From contig OY744520.1 in NCBI GenBank assembly GCA_963556195.1, positions 6,387,204 through 6,451,203 of the forward strand: a stretch of DNA of 64,000 nucleotides, written 5' to 3'. Below the pieces are notes generated by a model. That model searched no databases and had not been told where the DNA came from. It saw only the letters and a list, made by a program, of their open reading frames with translations. A program made the translations under genes and the position numbers. Below, one piece after another: positions 22,710 to 34,624 of this stretch. The stretch's first letter is position 1. Each line of letters starts with the position of its first letter. This DNA is from Sepiola atlantica (taxonomy: Eukaryota; Mollusca; Cephalopoda; Sepiida; Sepiolidae).

Positions 22710-24930
22710 ATTCATCATGGGCCACCTGGCTTTCGTATGTTGCAGAGGCAATAGTTTTTTTCTACCGAGATAATGGCGATTGTGACAATATTGTCTGATT
22801 GAAAAAGATTAAATGAAAATGGTCTTGTTTTCTGAAGTTATGAAAACGAAATAAGTATTTAAAAAGTGTTTTGGCACAATAAGAGACCAGCGAAAAATGA
22901 TAGAAGGAAAGGTTGAGATTTGTGTAGAGGCCAGGGTAAAAAAAATGAGTAACCTGCCAGATGTTCAGTGTCACGAACAGGGTTGAGCTGTTTACATTTT
23001 TGGTGTTGAAGTTTCGAGATAACACGTTCGTAATATAAAACTTTTGCAAGAAATGACAATTGAACTGTTTTTACTAGGATCCTATACACGGTCTGGCGTG
23101 AAAGCGATAAAAGGTGGAGTGTCTACTAAATGACATTTCCTGTCTTTATCATTAGTGTAATTAATGGAAGTACATTTTTTTTCTATGAATAAGTTTTGAG
23201 GGTGAGGAATCTTCCCCTACTGAAGCAACAGTGGAAGATAGAAACAGATGATAATAATATGGCAAGGTAAAATCAGTTAACCACTCAGATCCGAGAGGGT
23301 GGATTCTTGTGAATGAAATTACCAATATGGCAAGAAATAATGAGAATATATATATATTTTTTTATTATTGAATTAATTCTATTGGGAGATGGGCAGAGTA
23401 ACATCAAGTCTCAAAACATCTGCATCTTAATATAAGCCAGTGCAAATTGAGATTTGGAGACGCACTTTTGCTCACCCACCGAATCCATGTCGTTGGGAGA
23501 CGGACCCCGGAACTTGTTAAAATTTGCCTGTCCGAAACACAGAAGGTTTTATTAATTACTTTTCTTTGATTGTTCTGCTTTAAACTTACCCTTTGCCCAT
23601 CAGTAGTACCAAGTTGCTGACCAGCGCCAGACAGTGCTCTCTGATCTTTTATCACAACATGGGAGAGCGGTTAATTGCCAGACAAGTGTGACAATATTGT
23701 TGATCAGCCATCGGTTGGATTCGAACTCAAGACCTTGTTTTTGCTTTTGGGAAATTCCAGATTATTTTTTGTTATTGCCTAGAGAAAAAGCCGATCTCTG
23801 ATAAGATAGAAAATTGCTTTCTTCTTGGGAGTTGGTGGATGAGAAATAACTTGTGGTAGAGATACAAAGTGGATATCATCCATCACTGTCAGATGGGGTT
23901 TCTCTTGTTGACATTTTGAGCAGATTAAAAGTTCCCAATAGTGCAATGACAACAGCCGCTGGGCCACCTGGCCCTCATATACGTACAGGTAATGGTGACT
24001 CGAGAAGATATTGGTTGAACAGTGATAGCATATGAACAAAATGTTTTAAATCATTAATGCCAAAAGAATTAAGGAGTGTTTCTTGGAGTGTTAGTATTGT
24101 CTCTGCCGTAGAGAATTTAAATAGGCCATGTGGTTACTGTGACAAGGAAATGGACATCGCGTTGTTGACATTCCCACCATTGAATGGACCTAGGTTAAGA
24201 TACCAAGCGTCCAGGAAGAGATAAGAATTTAATTATTTTATGTGTACCCCTAACATTGATGGCCTGGTGTGGCCGTGTGGGATGATGGGTGAGGTGAGGT
24301 GTCTGTGGAACGACATTTCCCGTATTTGCAGGTTAATGAAAATCTATTTTTCTTTTCTGTGAATAAGTTTCAAAGGAGGGGGAATCTCCTCCCTCCCACT
24401 GAGGTAACGGTGGGAGATATACACGGATGAGGAAAAAGACGAGGGGGAGGGGGTGCCGGATTAAACATACACTTGGCCATTTCTGAGTTATAAGAATGAA
24501 TTGGAAAATCCCTTATGTGGAAAGTCATGCCAATGAGAATATACTTTTTTTTTGTTGTTGTTGAATGGAATTCTGTTGGGGGAGGGGGGAGGCGAAGTTA
24601 CGTCCAGTCTCAACACACCTAATTCTCAATAAAAGGAAAGTGTAACAGACATTTAGAGATTCCGGTTTGCTTGCCCATCGAATCCACGTCATTCAGAGGT
24701 GCACCCCCCGGACTTAGAGTTAAAATCGCCAAAAACAACACCGCCCAAACTCAGTAATATTGCCGGTCCAAAACACAGACACGTAGTCGTGTATATTTTA
24801 CCCTACAAAAACACATCCGAATTTGTCCATTACTTTTTTTTTGTTTGAAATTGCCTTCGACCCTCAGAGGGACAAACTTTGGAGACCAGCAGCAGCCGAT
24901 TACCCTCTTGATCTGATCACAACGTGAGGA
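22710..24930. repeat. Old direct duplication, ~1.2-kb units
   Basis: Two diverged copies are recognised by shared landmarks in order. GGGCCACCTGG lies at 22718 and 23958. GTGTCTactaaaTGACATTTCC at about 23118 answers to the related segment at about 24299. CTRTGAATAAGTTT lies at about 23183 and 24357. ATTCTRTTGGGRGA lies at about 23378 and 24570, the GTCTCAA region at 23408 and 24608, CACCGAATCCATGTCGTT at about 23479 against CATCGAATCCACGTCATT at about 24677, GTCCGAAACACAGA at about 23530 against 24767, and ATCACAACRTG at about 23650 and 24916. The copies lie about 1.2 kb apart. No ORF is conserved between them; they could be adjacent copies of an unnamed interspersed element. Confidence 0.65.
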
Positions 24931-24942
24931 GTATGGTAATCT

Positions 24943-25180
24943 ACGGACCTTTCAACACCGACGATCTTCATCAGTACAGCAACCTTTTATGCAAGCAGGT
25001 ACCGAGTGACCAACCGAAAACCAGAAAGGGCCAACTTCGGGGACGTCGCGAAAGGTGGGGTACACAAGGACTCTTCGACATCTTCGGTCTTCATCAGTAC
25101 AGCAACTTTTCCCGAGCAGTGCCAGGTGACCAACCTAACACAGGAATGGCCAAATTGGTGACGTCACTTAGTCGAGGTGT
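24943..25180 (+). repeat. Two tandem copies of a ~123-bp unit
   Basis: CTTCATCAGTACAGCAAC occurs at 24967 and 25090, followed in both copies by a GAGCAG/GCAGGT segment, GTGACCAACC, AATGGCCAA or GGGCCAA, and GACGTC. A CT microsatellite follows. Confidence 0.7.
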
Positions 25181-25186
25181 GACGTA

Positions 25187-25311
25187 CATCTCTCTCTCTC
25201 TCTCTCCATCCATTCGTCTCTCTTCCATCTGTTTCTTCATCTCTCTCTCCATCCATCCGTCTCTTTCTCTCCATCCATCTTTCTTTCTCTCCATCTCTCT
25301 CCATTCATCCG

Positions 25312-25355
<44 letters not shown>
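25187..25355. repeat. CT / CCAT microsatellite
   Basis: (CT)n blocks at 25187-25206 and 25314-25354, with ATCCATCC segments between them. Confidence 0.95.
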
Positions 25356-25357
<2 letters not shown>

Positions 25358-25983
25358 AACAAATCTATCTTTGCAATGGGATAAAACCGTCTTTTCCCGT
25401 CCTCCCTCCCAGTTCTCTCTTTCTCTTTCTTTGTTTGTATTTTATGAATCATTTACAAGAGTGTGTTTTCTGCATTAAATAACCCACAGATGAGTTTCTG
25501 TGTCAGAAAACAGCCACACAAAAGCTAGGTGTGTGATTGCCCACTCGTCGTTGGATAATAATCCCGCCAGGTTGTGATTAAGCCTTCTTTTGCTTTTTGA
25601 TCTCATCTAAGATGTTTTCTTTTTATCTTCCCTGTAACATATCAACAACTGGGTTGGAATGGAGGGGGACGAATAAGTTAGGTTTATTTGTTCACCAAGC
25701 AGCAGGAGCAGCTGACACACCTGAACTTGCTTAAGAGACGTCATTTCAAATGTCAGCAACATGTTTCAGGCTTACATTCTCTCCTCCCCCTCCCCCCTCC
25801 TCCTCCTCCTCCCCCTCTTTAAAAGTCGTCCAAACTCTGCCTCCTTTCCAATGTTTGCACATTCATCATTTGATTTGGTGCCAAACTAAACTTGACTTCA
25901 TGAATATTTCTTTTTTATACATGCGTCTATATATTCAATAGAGAAAAAAATAGAACCTGGAAGCCCGTATAAGGTAAAAAGCA

Positions 25984-26380
25984 TGCACTGAAGATTGCGT
26001 TAGCATGAAACATCGATGTCTGTAGGTAATAAATAATTAATATTTATTTATAAATATTATTATAAGCCCCCTTCACTAAAGGCCGGGCACTCTGAGTGAG
26101 TTTAACAACTAGCAGTACTAATAGCTTCATTGCGAGTTCCAACAGAGTTTGTTGTTGTAGATCACTTTCATTGCTTGTTGTAAAATACCCGCCGACTCGG
26201 TATTTACAAAGTTAAATTCCTCCTTAATTATTAAGGAACGCTCTTGACTTCGAATCAGTGGCGATTTATGATCGGAGTTCGAGCCCGCTGACCTTAGAGA
26301 ATTAACTTCCTGCACTGAAGATTGCGTTAGCATGAAACAGCGATGTCTGTCGGTAATAAAATAATTAATATTTATTTATA

Positions 26381-26390
<10 letters not shown>
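25984..26390. repeat. 78-bp direct repeats flanking a ~250-bp segment
   Basis: A segment starting TGCACTGAAGATTGCGTTAG and ending ATTTATTTATAAATATTAT occurs at 25984-26060 and 26311-26388 with only a few differences. The enclosed segment includes GGAGTTCGAGCCCGCTG, which resembles a Pol III B box, but no matching A box was found. It could be a small terminal-repeat element or a tandem dimer. (TA)n follows at 26388-26421. Confidence 0.7.
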
Positions 26391-26427
<37 letters not shown>

Positions 26428-26564
26428 ATTGTTTATTATCTATCTACGTATACGTTTAGTCCTTTATAATCGGGACTCATAAGCATAGAGATATGACTAT
26501 TCACTATCGGTCATGCGATTCGAAACGGTAATAATATTTAAACACATCTTCTATATGTAAATTA

Positions 26565-27135
26565 GTGATGGCAAGATTCCAATATTTTCCCCGATTCCGA
26601 TACAATTACCGATTTCGATTCTAAAATCGCCTCATAAAATTCTACCTTTTTAAGGTAGAATTTTATTGGGGGTGGGGGGTGATCTAGCAGAGAGTCCTCA
26701 TCTAGTTTTAAATGTAGATATAATTTTCTTTTTAATTTGACAAACTTCGTAATGTTTTCCGTTTACGTATTGTATCGAAGATTTTGATAAACTCATAGTG
26801 AAATTTTCATCTATATTTTTCACTTGTGCCATTTTTTCTTATTTATCCACTCGTGCCATTTTTTTTCCGGTGCCATTTAAAAATTTTTTTTTTTTTTTTT
26901 TAACCTAAGTTCGTTATTCTGATCTATAAATTTTAGTTTTACTGGTAGTTTAAAATCAATCAATATTTATCAATTTTCTATTGCTGGTTTAGTACCGGCA
27001 ATAGAAAATTAAGTTTTAAACAAAAAACAAAAAATTGAAAAATCGTTTTTGGAATTGGAAATTAGGCTCAAATTTTTACCGATTCCGAAACGCCAAAAAG
27101 TTCTGATTTTTCTGATTAATCACCCCAACACCAAT
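26565..27135. repeat. Possible hAT-type MITE with two strong hairpins
   Basis: The left end reads TTAGTGATGGCAAGATTCC and the right end, in reverse complement, TTGGTGTTGGGGTGATT; CGATTCCGA also occurs near both ends in opposite orientation. Inside are a perfect palindrome (26634-26666, 15-bp stem, 3-nt loop) and a second one (26972-27010, 17-bp stem with one G-T, 5-nt loop). No transposase is present. An 8-bp target duplication could not be confirmed. Confidence 0.4.
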
Positions 27136-29755
27136 CTAAATGAATAGATGCGAAAGTTGGGCCGATTTCTCGTACTAACGCTAAAGTCAACGACTTATTT
27201 CAAATTAGTTCAACTTTACTCAATAAAAGCATCTTTTTTTATATACTGCTTATGTACATGCGGTATCAGTCGTACAAGGTTAACTAATTTGCATATTGGT
27301 TTTGAAAAAGGACATTTTATTATTTAACTGTTATTTGTTATTGTTTTTAATTCAATAATTGTTTTGATTTTAATATAACAAATAGCTCTGTTTCCCAGTA
27401 TTGTTTTATTTCCTGGACAAAAAATAAATATTTCTGTTCATAGTTGGGGCACGGGTCCTGCTAGTCGTTAAAATAAAGTAAGAAAATGTCTTATATCAAT
27501 CGGCTTACATTGAAATATAGGGCCGAGTTAGACAAAATGTAGGTTTATAATGGTGGAAAATTAATCTCATGAGAAGGGGCGCTTCGAATTGGGGGAAAAA
27601 GCTTGCCACAGTCTAGAAAGATTTCTCCTTCTACAAACGGGTTTCTATATAATAACGTTATTATTTCAGCACGGTTCATAAACTGCAGAAATACCGAGAA
27701 AAGATTAAGGATAGTATATAAGATACTATAGTTTAAAATGAATTCCATTTTGAAAAGTAAAAATTAAAAATTAAAAAAACAAAAAAAAACATTGTTTTTA
27801 AATCGAGGTAACAAATCCCCCCCCCCCAACAAAACAACAACAATAAAAAAAAAACGGATAGAATAATATTGTTACTTTTCAAAATAGAAATAACGTTGAA
27901 GTGTAGCCTCATTTATACCATACTTTATGTTTTCTATCTTCGGTCAGTTAAAGAGAAATCCTTCTAGACTGCGGCAATTTTAATTTTTGTCTGAATCCGA
28001 AGTGTCCTTATTTGGGGAGATTGATTTTTCCGCACATTAAAAACTGACCTTTTGTCTAACTCTATCGAGGTAACAGATTTACAAAATAAAAATAAAACTT
28101 ATCTTTATTTTTAAAATGGTTGCGATTGATCGATAATTTTAGTCACGTGCGCAAACACTTTATTGTTCTTGGTGACGACGAGAGGTGGCGATAAAAAGTG
28201 CACTCCCATTGTTTGTTAAGCGTTCATATTGTGTTTTTTAAAAAAATGAAATAATATTGAGGGAAGTTTTAAAATACGTTATTTATAGGTTTCTTTAAAA
28301 AAATATATAACAAAATGAAGTGTAAATGTTTTCGTGTTTGATCGACACTTGTTTTGTTTACCTTTCACGTGAAAAAAGAATAAATAACTTAAGTTAGGTA
28401 AATACATATCTTATTGTTGAGGCATAAATAAAAATATTAAACGTGTGAGTGTTATCTTATGAAAAGAAGTCTATTAAAATATGTATTGGCGGAAATGGTA
28501 AAAATAAATTGAAAAGTTCACCGTTCAAAAAAATCTACTACTTGCCTGTCATCATGGCTGTTGTCGAATGTGTTCGCTTAAAGAGAATGCGATTACTGAA
28601 TAACGTGTAATTATCATGCAATCAGAATGTCAGAATAGAAATTCCAGAATCATCAATCGGGCGGTGCAGTGAATTGTTTTCACCTCTATATACAAAAGGT
28701 CCCGGTATCGATGTGTTGCGTGTGAGGACTAATTGTATAGGGAGGGAAATCGTGGCTACCATCTCTTTCAAAGATGTTTTTGGGAGAAGTAGAAATTTCG
28801 GAACAATTGTAATGTTTTTTGTTCGAAATAGAAATGTAATTATTTTTTGTGAAAGACGCATTAGGAATTGCTGTTGGTGGGGAGCAAGAATGTGTAGCCT
28901 ATCATGCATGTGACATTTTCTTACTAAAGTTTGAGGGGAAAATCGTCATTACTTTATATATATATATATATTTAAATAAATAAATATGAAAAGTTTTTAT
29001 TTATCACTCCTATCTAATAATCAAAACGGGTTACTTTTATTTTAATCAATAATACAACATAAAGACTTGCAGATAAACGATTAAGAACCTTTTGACTGCC
29101 TAATTAGCATAACTATTTTATAAACCATTAATAATTAACATTTGTAATTGCATTTTATTATGTTTGTTATCTATATGCAATATTTCGTCCATATTAACAG
29201 TAATTACTTAAACTTATTTAATAGATAAATCGGAAAAAATAACTAAAACACCTTCAGTTTAAACAACCAGCGCTCGCTCACGACCTTACCGAAGTGTGGC
29301 TGTCTCGCTCGCTTTCTCTCTGATCCTTTTCTATCGCCTTCTTTTTTCAGTTTTTACATTTTCCCTGAAAAATAAAAAAATAACTTTTTTTAATTAGTTA
29401 AGTTAATGCCTTCATTGTAAAATTTAACAACAAACTTATTGTTTAATGTTTACAAAGACCTTATCACTATTCTGATTGACAAATTAAAACAATAGTTTAG
29501 TAGCACTGTGATCTGTTCCAATTACGAAAAAATCTCGCGGTCCTTCCCGTAAGTATCCGATGTCTTTCCAGAAAGATTTCTAACTGGAAAAACATCGGGG
29601 AAACTAATGCCAACACCAGAATCATCTGATTCACACGAAAGAAGAAGAAAAAGAAAGTTATTTAATGCTGAATCCGGTCATTTTGGTGAAGGTTTTTATG
29701 CTTCAAGTTCTTTATGTGTTTAGATATTAATTCATGGTGTTTGGTTGAGTTAAAG
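27136..29755. other. AT-rich intergenic stretch, no gene recognised
   Basis: At 28622-28913 both strands are open for about 80-95 codons, without any motif I know. (TA)n lies at 28957-28972. A C-run with poly-A lies near 27820-27855. Nothing else was assigned. Confidence 0.4.
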
Positions 29756-29860
29756 GGGGGAGAGGGGGAAGGGAAAGAGAGAGAGAAGAGGAGAGGAGAG
29801 GGAAGAAGAGGAGAGGAGAGGAGAGGAGAGGGAAGAAGAGATGAGGGGAGGAAGGGAAAT
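29756..29860. repeat. Polypurine GA/GGA tract
   Basis: About 100 bp of almost pure A+G with GAGGAGAGGAGAGG-type repeats. Confidence 0.95.
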
Positions 29861-30179
29861 TATTGTTTTTTGTTTTGGATTTTGCAGAACATAATTGAGT
29901 TTTGTAAAGGAAAAACAAAGCACTAAAACATCAATGTTTGGTGCATTTTGAGTCAGGAAGTCAATAACTTCAGACAGCCTGATTTGGTACCGCTGGTAGG
30001 TTAGGTTCTATTTGACCCATAGGTGGGGCCCTTACAGGTACTACCACTCCGGCCCAGAGTGGACCTGGGAGCAATGGCAACTATGGGGCAACTCCACATT
30101 TCCCACAGCTCCCAAATGGAGGTCTCACCACTGGATGTCTTTTAAGGTCATACCCAGGACCTCTCTCTCTCCCTCTTGA

Positions 30180-31570
30180 GACTGTGTGTCTAATATTCAA
30201 GAAGGGCATCAATGAATTATCGACCTGTCAGTCTCACCTCCATTCTCAGCAAGCTCATGGAAATCATTCTCAAGCAGGCGATCATGAACCACCTCCTAGC
30301 TTCTTTCGTGTCACTTAGTTGATAGTCTATATCTGTTTTTCTTATCCCTCACTTTATTCTCAGAATTATGAGCGTTTTCCTGCCTATTCAGCTAAAAAAA
30401 ACAACAGACATTCCAATGCTAGTTCTGCATCACAACATAAATTGGTACCCAAAAGATTCTGTTTAACTAATCTCCTGCTCATGGAGGAGTAGGTCATCAA
30501 CATCATAGATGAGGATGACACCGCACACATTACGAAGATCATGGACGAGAGTGACAGTGCAGACATATTGTCCTTGGACTTTTCTAAAGCGTTTGACTCT
30601 GTTAATCACCGCTACTTCTTCGAAAGGCATATTCATACAAAATTCATCCTTTGATGATAAAATGGATTGGGTTATTCCATCACCAACGCACCTTTCGTGT
30701 TCAAGATAATGGTTGTCTTTCCATGGAGGCGATCTGTCCTCGGTCCAGTTGTGTCTCTCCTGTATGCCAATGATCTACCAAATGAATTGACGGAAAAGTG
30801 ATACACACGATGTAAAGCTGGTACCACCCAGAATCAACTATGATCAACTTCAAGATAATCTTAACAGAATCTGGTTCTGGTCTTCAGACTGGGATTTACC
30901 TCAAAACTCTACAAAATGTAATCATCTTCCAATCGGCTCTCTGCCTACTGCTCCTCGGCCCATCGGTTTTCCACTCAACATTGTCGTTGATGCAAAGGAC
31001 CTTGCTACGTTGTGGACAACTTCAGACTAACATGTCACTGTATTGAAATGATGTACAAAGCCAGGTGGGTTCTCTACCTGATTTGAAAATCCTTTCTAAG
31101 CCTATATACATGACCTTGGTAGGCTCATTCTTGATTATTCCATCCAGGCAACAAATCGCTTTCTTCAAAAAAATATTGTACACCTGAGGCGTGTTCAACG
31201 GTTGGCAACCAGGATTGTGACGGGATTCTCCACGCTTACCCCCAAAGAATGGCTTCAAAGACTAAATCTGTTCTCACTTGAACATAGAAGAATACGAGGA
31301 GACCCGGTTCTGACATATAGCACCATCAACAGAAATTTAACTATTACTTTAGAGGAGTTTTCACTCCAATTTCGCAGTCTCCGTAGACACTTGCAGAAGA
31401 TGTACCATCGTTGTTTTCGTCCCAACAGAAAGTCGCATTCTCTGTCCGTGTTTCTGATCACTGCAACGGCGTACCAGAGGAGATCGTGATGATGCCTAAC
31501 ATATCCAGGTTAAACTTTGGACAAACATTGAGACAGTATATTTTACATGGTCGCTGCACTTTGCTATTTT
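30180..31570 (+). pseudogene. LINE-B (CR1/L2-like) reverse transcriptase relic
   Basis: Conceptual translation with several frameshifts gives, in order: NYRPVSLTSILSKLMEIILK from about 30215, a SADILSLDFSKAFDSVNH segment at about 30558-30610 (RT motif A), a degraded region where YADD should be (LLYANDLPNEL at about 30755-30792 corresponds to the LFxNDLP segment), KDLATLWTTSD near 31000, LRRVQRLATRIVTGFSTLTP at about 31181-31240, LFSLEHRRIRGD at about 31267-31305, and a C-terminal SVRVSDHCNGVPEEIV segment at about 31440-31490. This order is typical of the RT and tail of CR1/L2-type non-LTR elements. Stops and shifts make it dead. A second, shorter copy is at 42590-43140. Confidence 0.85.
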
Positions 31571-31984
31571 TGCCATTAAAACGGATTGATTGCTTGATAA
31601 ATAACGAAATAGACATCGTACGAAATAATAAATATCTATCTTTAAAACTCCTGTTGCATGATGATTTTATCCCCAGCAAAAAGATATAAAAAGATTGGAT
31701 TTTTGTAAAGTTTAATTGAAATTTTATTAAGTTTAATTGCATTCTTAGTTTAATTGAATTTTAATTAAGTTTCATTGAATGACTTACTATATCGTTTGGT
31801 CATTACATTAATTGAATAAAATTGTTTAAAATCATAACATATTAAAAGAAAACAAAATAACAAAATCTGTATAATACTACGCGTGTGACTTGGTGTATAA
31901 GTACGTTATCACCTTCGACTCCCAGTTAAAGAAACACGAGATCGTCCGATTGTCAGGGATGAAATGAAAAAAATGTTCGGCAAT

Positions 31985-31986
31985 TT

Positions 31987-32049
<63 letters not shown>

Positions 32050-32062
32050 AACTACCACCACA

Positions 32063-32124
<62 letters not shown>

Positions 32125-32159
32125 CACTACTACTACTACTACTACTACCACTGCCACTA

Positions 32160-32193
<34 letters not shown>

Positions 32194-32205
32194 CACTACG
32201 GAAGC
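31985..32205. repeat. (ACT)n trinucleotide repeat
   Basis: About 70 units of ACT with scattered ACC and GCC variants. It reads as poly-Thr on + and poly-Val on -, which explains the stop-free frames; no gene context supports translation. Confidence 0.98.
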
Positions 32206-32948
32206 TCTGTGGGGTTAATAATCGAGCATTAACAAATGTGAGTTAGTCATTCTTCTTTCACTGATTGCTTAGATTAAAACGAATACTGATTGCTTCATTT
32301 ATAAGTTAGTTAAAACATTAAACGTTACAATCGATCAAAACTTGCGAACTATAGCTTTAATAATGAATATGGTGTTTTTTATACTAATAAATCACCACTT
32401 ATCAAGGCCAAAAGCTACTCGAGGATAAGGGTTAATGAGATTTGCAGTTGGATGATATAACAGTACTATGAGAAGATTGCGAACTATAGTTAATTCATAG
32501 GACGACGCGACAGATATTTGTTGACATTGGACTTGAAAACGACCATGTTGTAGTCTGTAAAACATTTTTCTACCGGTGGGAAGTTCTTAGAAGTTCATAA
32601 GTGTTTCGTTTGATTTTAGGTACGTAGATGGAGGAAGGAGAGTTCTTTGCAGTGTTGGTAGAAAACGAGATTGCTGAGAAGGCTTTATAGGGGGAAGCAG
32701 AGCTTCCATACACATTTCTGATATTATTCCCCCTCGCCCAAAACATTGTTTCGACAAGAAAAAAGACGGAAAAAGGGCAGATGGACAGAAGAGATTTCAT
32801 TTCAAGGTTTAATCGAATTCATGTCTATGCAATTGTCAAGGTAATGTCGAGGTTAATGGCCTATAACTGAAATCAAGCTTTTATGGGAACTTTTTTCATT
32901 ATTTATACATATAGAACATAAACCCGAATTATGCCATCGAAATTTCAA
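32206..32948. other. Unassigned stretch
   Basis: No gene is recognised. A segment near 32393-32432 (CACTTATCAAGGCC..CTCGAGGATAAGGGTTAATGA) also appears inverted near 45030-45080, so it belongs to a repeat. Confidence 0.45.
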
Positions 32949-33099
<151 letters not shown>

Positions 33100-33451
33100 A
33101 ACAGTTTTTTTAGAACAGTTTTTTTTATTATATTCCAATAACCATGGTCTGTTTTATTACTTTTATTTTTATTTTTATTTTTTTCACATTTCCAAAATTT
33201 CCAAATTTCTGTGAGATATATTTAACGGTCCGTTTCATTTGTTTTGTGCCAAACAACATTTGTATGTCAATATCGTCTCTGCAACACTACAAAATCATCA
33301 GAAAAAGTTCACAAATAATAAGAGTTCTTAGATTAGAGTGTCTTGAAAAACACCCAAATCATACATCAGTTTCATTTTAAGGTGAAAATAAACAAAAGAA
33401 CAAACAAAAAGTCTAGAGCAAACACTCACATGTGTACGATCAAACTAATCA

Positions 33452-33552
<101 letters not shown>

Positions 33553-33857
33553 TATACAATTTGATTGATAGAAACATTTTAATTCAAATTTAATACTAAA
33601 TAAACAGCTCTATTTGCTATTGAACACAGTAATGAGTCACTGGATTTTTACCCTGTGGATGTAAACTTATCTGTATTACTAAAAATTTAAAACCACTTGA
33701 AAATCTTTTAAAAGATACCTTATTTTTAAGGATAGATGTTAAACTCGTCCCACTTAAGGTTACCAATACTATAATCTAAAAGGTCATTGAAACAAAAAGC
33801 TACATTCCAAATATTTTATTCTGAAATTTACATTTTTATAAAATGAGTCATTTTGCA

Positions 33858-33975
33858 CTTGATCAAAATTATAAGACCAGAGACAAAAAATTTATGAAAT
33901 TCTACGAAAAGTTAAACAACCAAATTTAATAATGAGTTCTACCTCCACTGGTCTATAATTTTTGATCAGGAGTGT
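33858..33975. mobile_element. Tc1-type end / small inverted-repeat element
   Basis: CTTGATCAAAATTATAAGAC at 33858 is answered in inverted orientation at 33948-33969 by CTGGTCTATAATTTTTGATC, followed by AGGAGTGTATA. The outer motif in reverse complement (ATACACTCCTGATCAAAA) resembles termini of Tc1-like elements. No transposase remains between the arms. Confidence 0.5.
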
Positions 33976-34120
33976 ATATAAATATTATTTCATGTATCCA
34001 CATAAAATTATAATATAGATATAAGATATAATATATTACGTGTCGATTTTCAGTATTTACTTCAACAGTGCTCAATACGTGAGTAAAGCTACGTAGTTAG
34101 TTATGAAAATATATTTATAG

Positions 34121-34226
34121 CTACACAGAGGTTTCCGCGTTTTATCCCTGTAGCCTGACGATTCCCTACGTGGATAATACGCGGAAGCCTCTATGTAGTT
34201 TGATTGCCATAATATATTTTATAGCT
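34121..34226. repeat. 27-bp stem palindrome; repeat shared with 51935-52015
   Basis: The left arm 34121-34147 (CTACACAGAGGTTTCCGCGT plus TTTATCC) and right arm 34172-34198 pair with three mismatches around a 24-nt loop. The right half together with the downstream AATATATTTTATAG is present as a direct diverged copy at about 51948-52018 (TTGACGATTCCATACGAGG start). Both copies are followed by (TA)n. Confidence 0.75.
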
Positions 34227-34239
34227 TTCCATATATATA

Positions 34240-34520
34240 TTTCAGAGGAAACATTTTTTAATCAATGAAACGGGCGGTGGAAAAAAGAAAATTTCTACAA
34301 TTTTCCTTAAGGCCTTATCGTCTGACCCTCTAAGAGGAAACGTCAGAATGATAAATTAAAAACTAAGAAAATCGAATGAGATATGAGAGGGAAAAATTGT
34401 TTCAGTTGGAGAAAACGATTGAGAGAGTAAAAAAAACAAGTAAATCTCTCACCGTTATGGTGGATTTGAATCATTAAAGATCTCCAACTGATGCTTCAAA
34501 ATCTTTTGTCTACACAGGCT
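34240..34520. repeat. Penelope-like element, left inverted repeat (281 bp)
   Basis: It starts TTTCAGAGGAAACATTTTTT and ends TTTTGTCTACACAGGCT. Its reverse complement is 36359-36635. Landmarks occur in mirrored order on both sides: CGGGCGG, CCTTAAGGCCTTATCGTCTG, AACGTCAGAATGATAAATT, GAGAAAACGATTGAGAGAG and GATCTCCAACTGATGCTTCA. Penelope-like elements are known to carry inverted pseudo-LTR arrangements. The left copy has a few more bases near GTAAAAAAAACAAG. Confidence 0.9.
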
Positions 34521-34624
34521 AGGTCGAGAATTGTTAATAACTAACACCTCAATAATATTGATAAAAGCAAGTTTATTTCTAATGAGATATATGAGAGAAT
34601 AATACTTATCGGCTCTCAAAGGTC

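Noticed and set aside
23690..23745. tRNA-like B box (GGATTCGAACTC)
   Set aside because: No A box at proper distance and no cloverleaf; left as part of the duplicated unknown sequence.
31909..32218. Poly-Thr and poly-Val ORFs
   Set aside because: Direct translation of (ACT)n.
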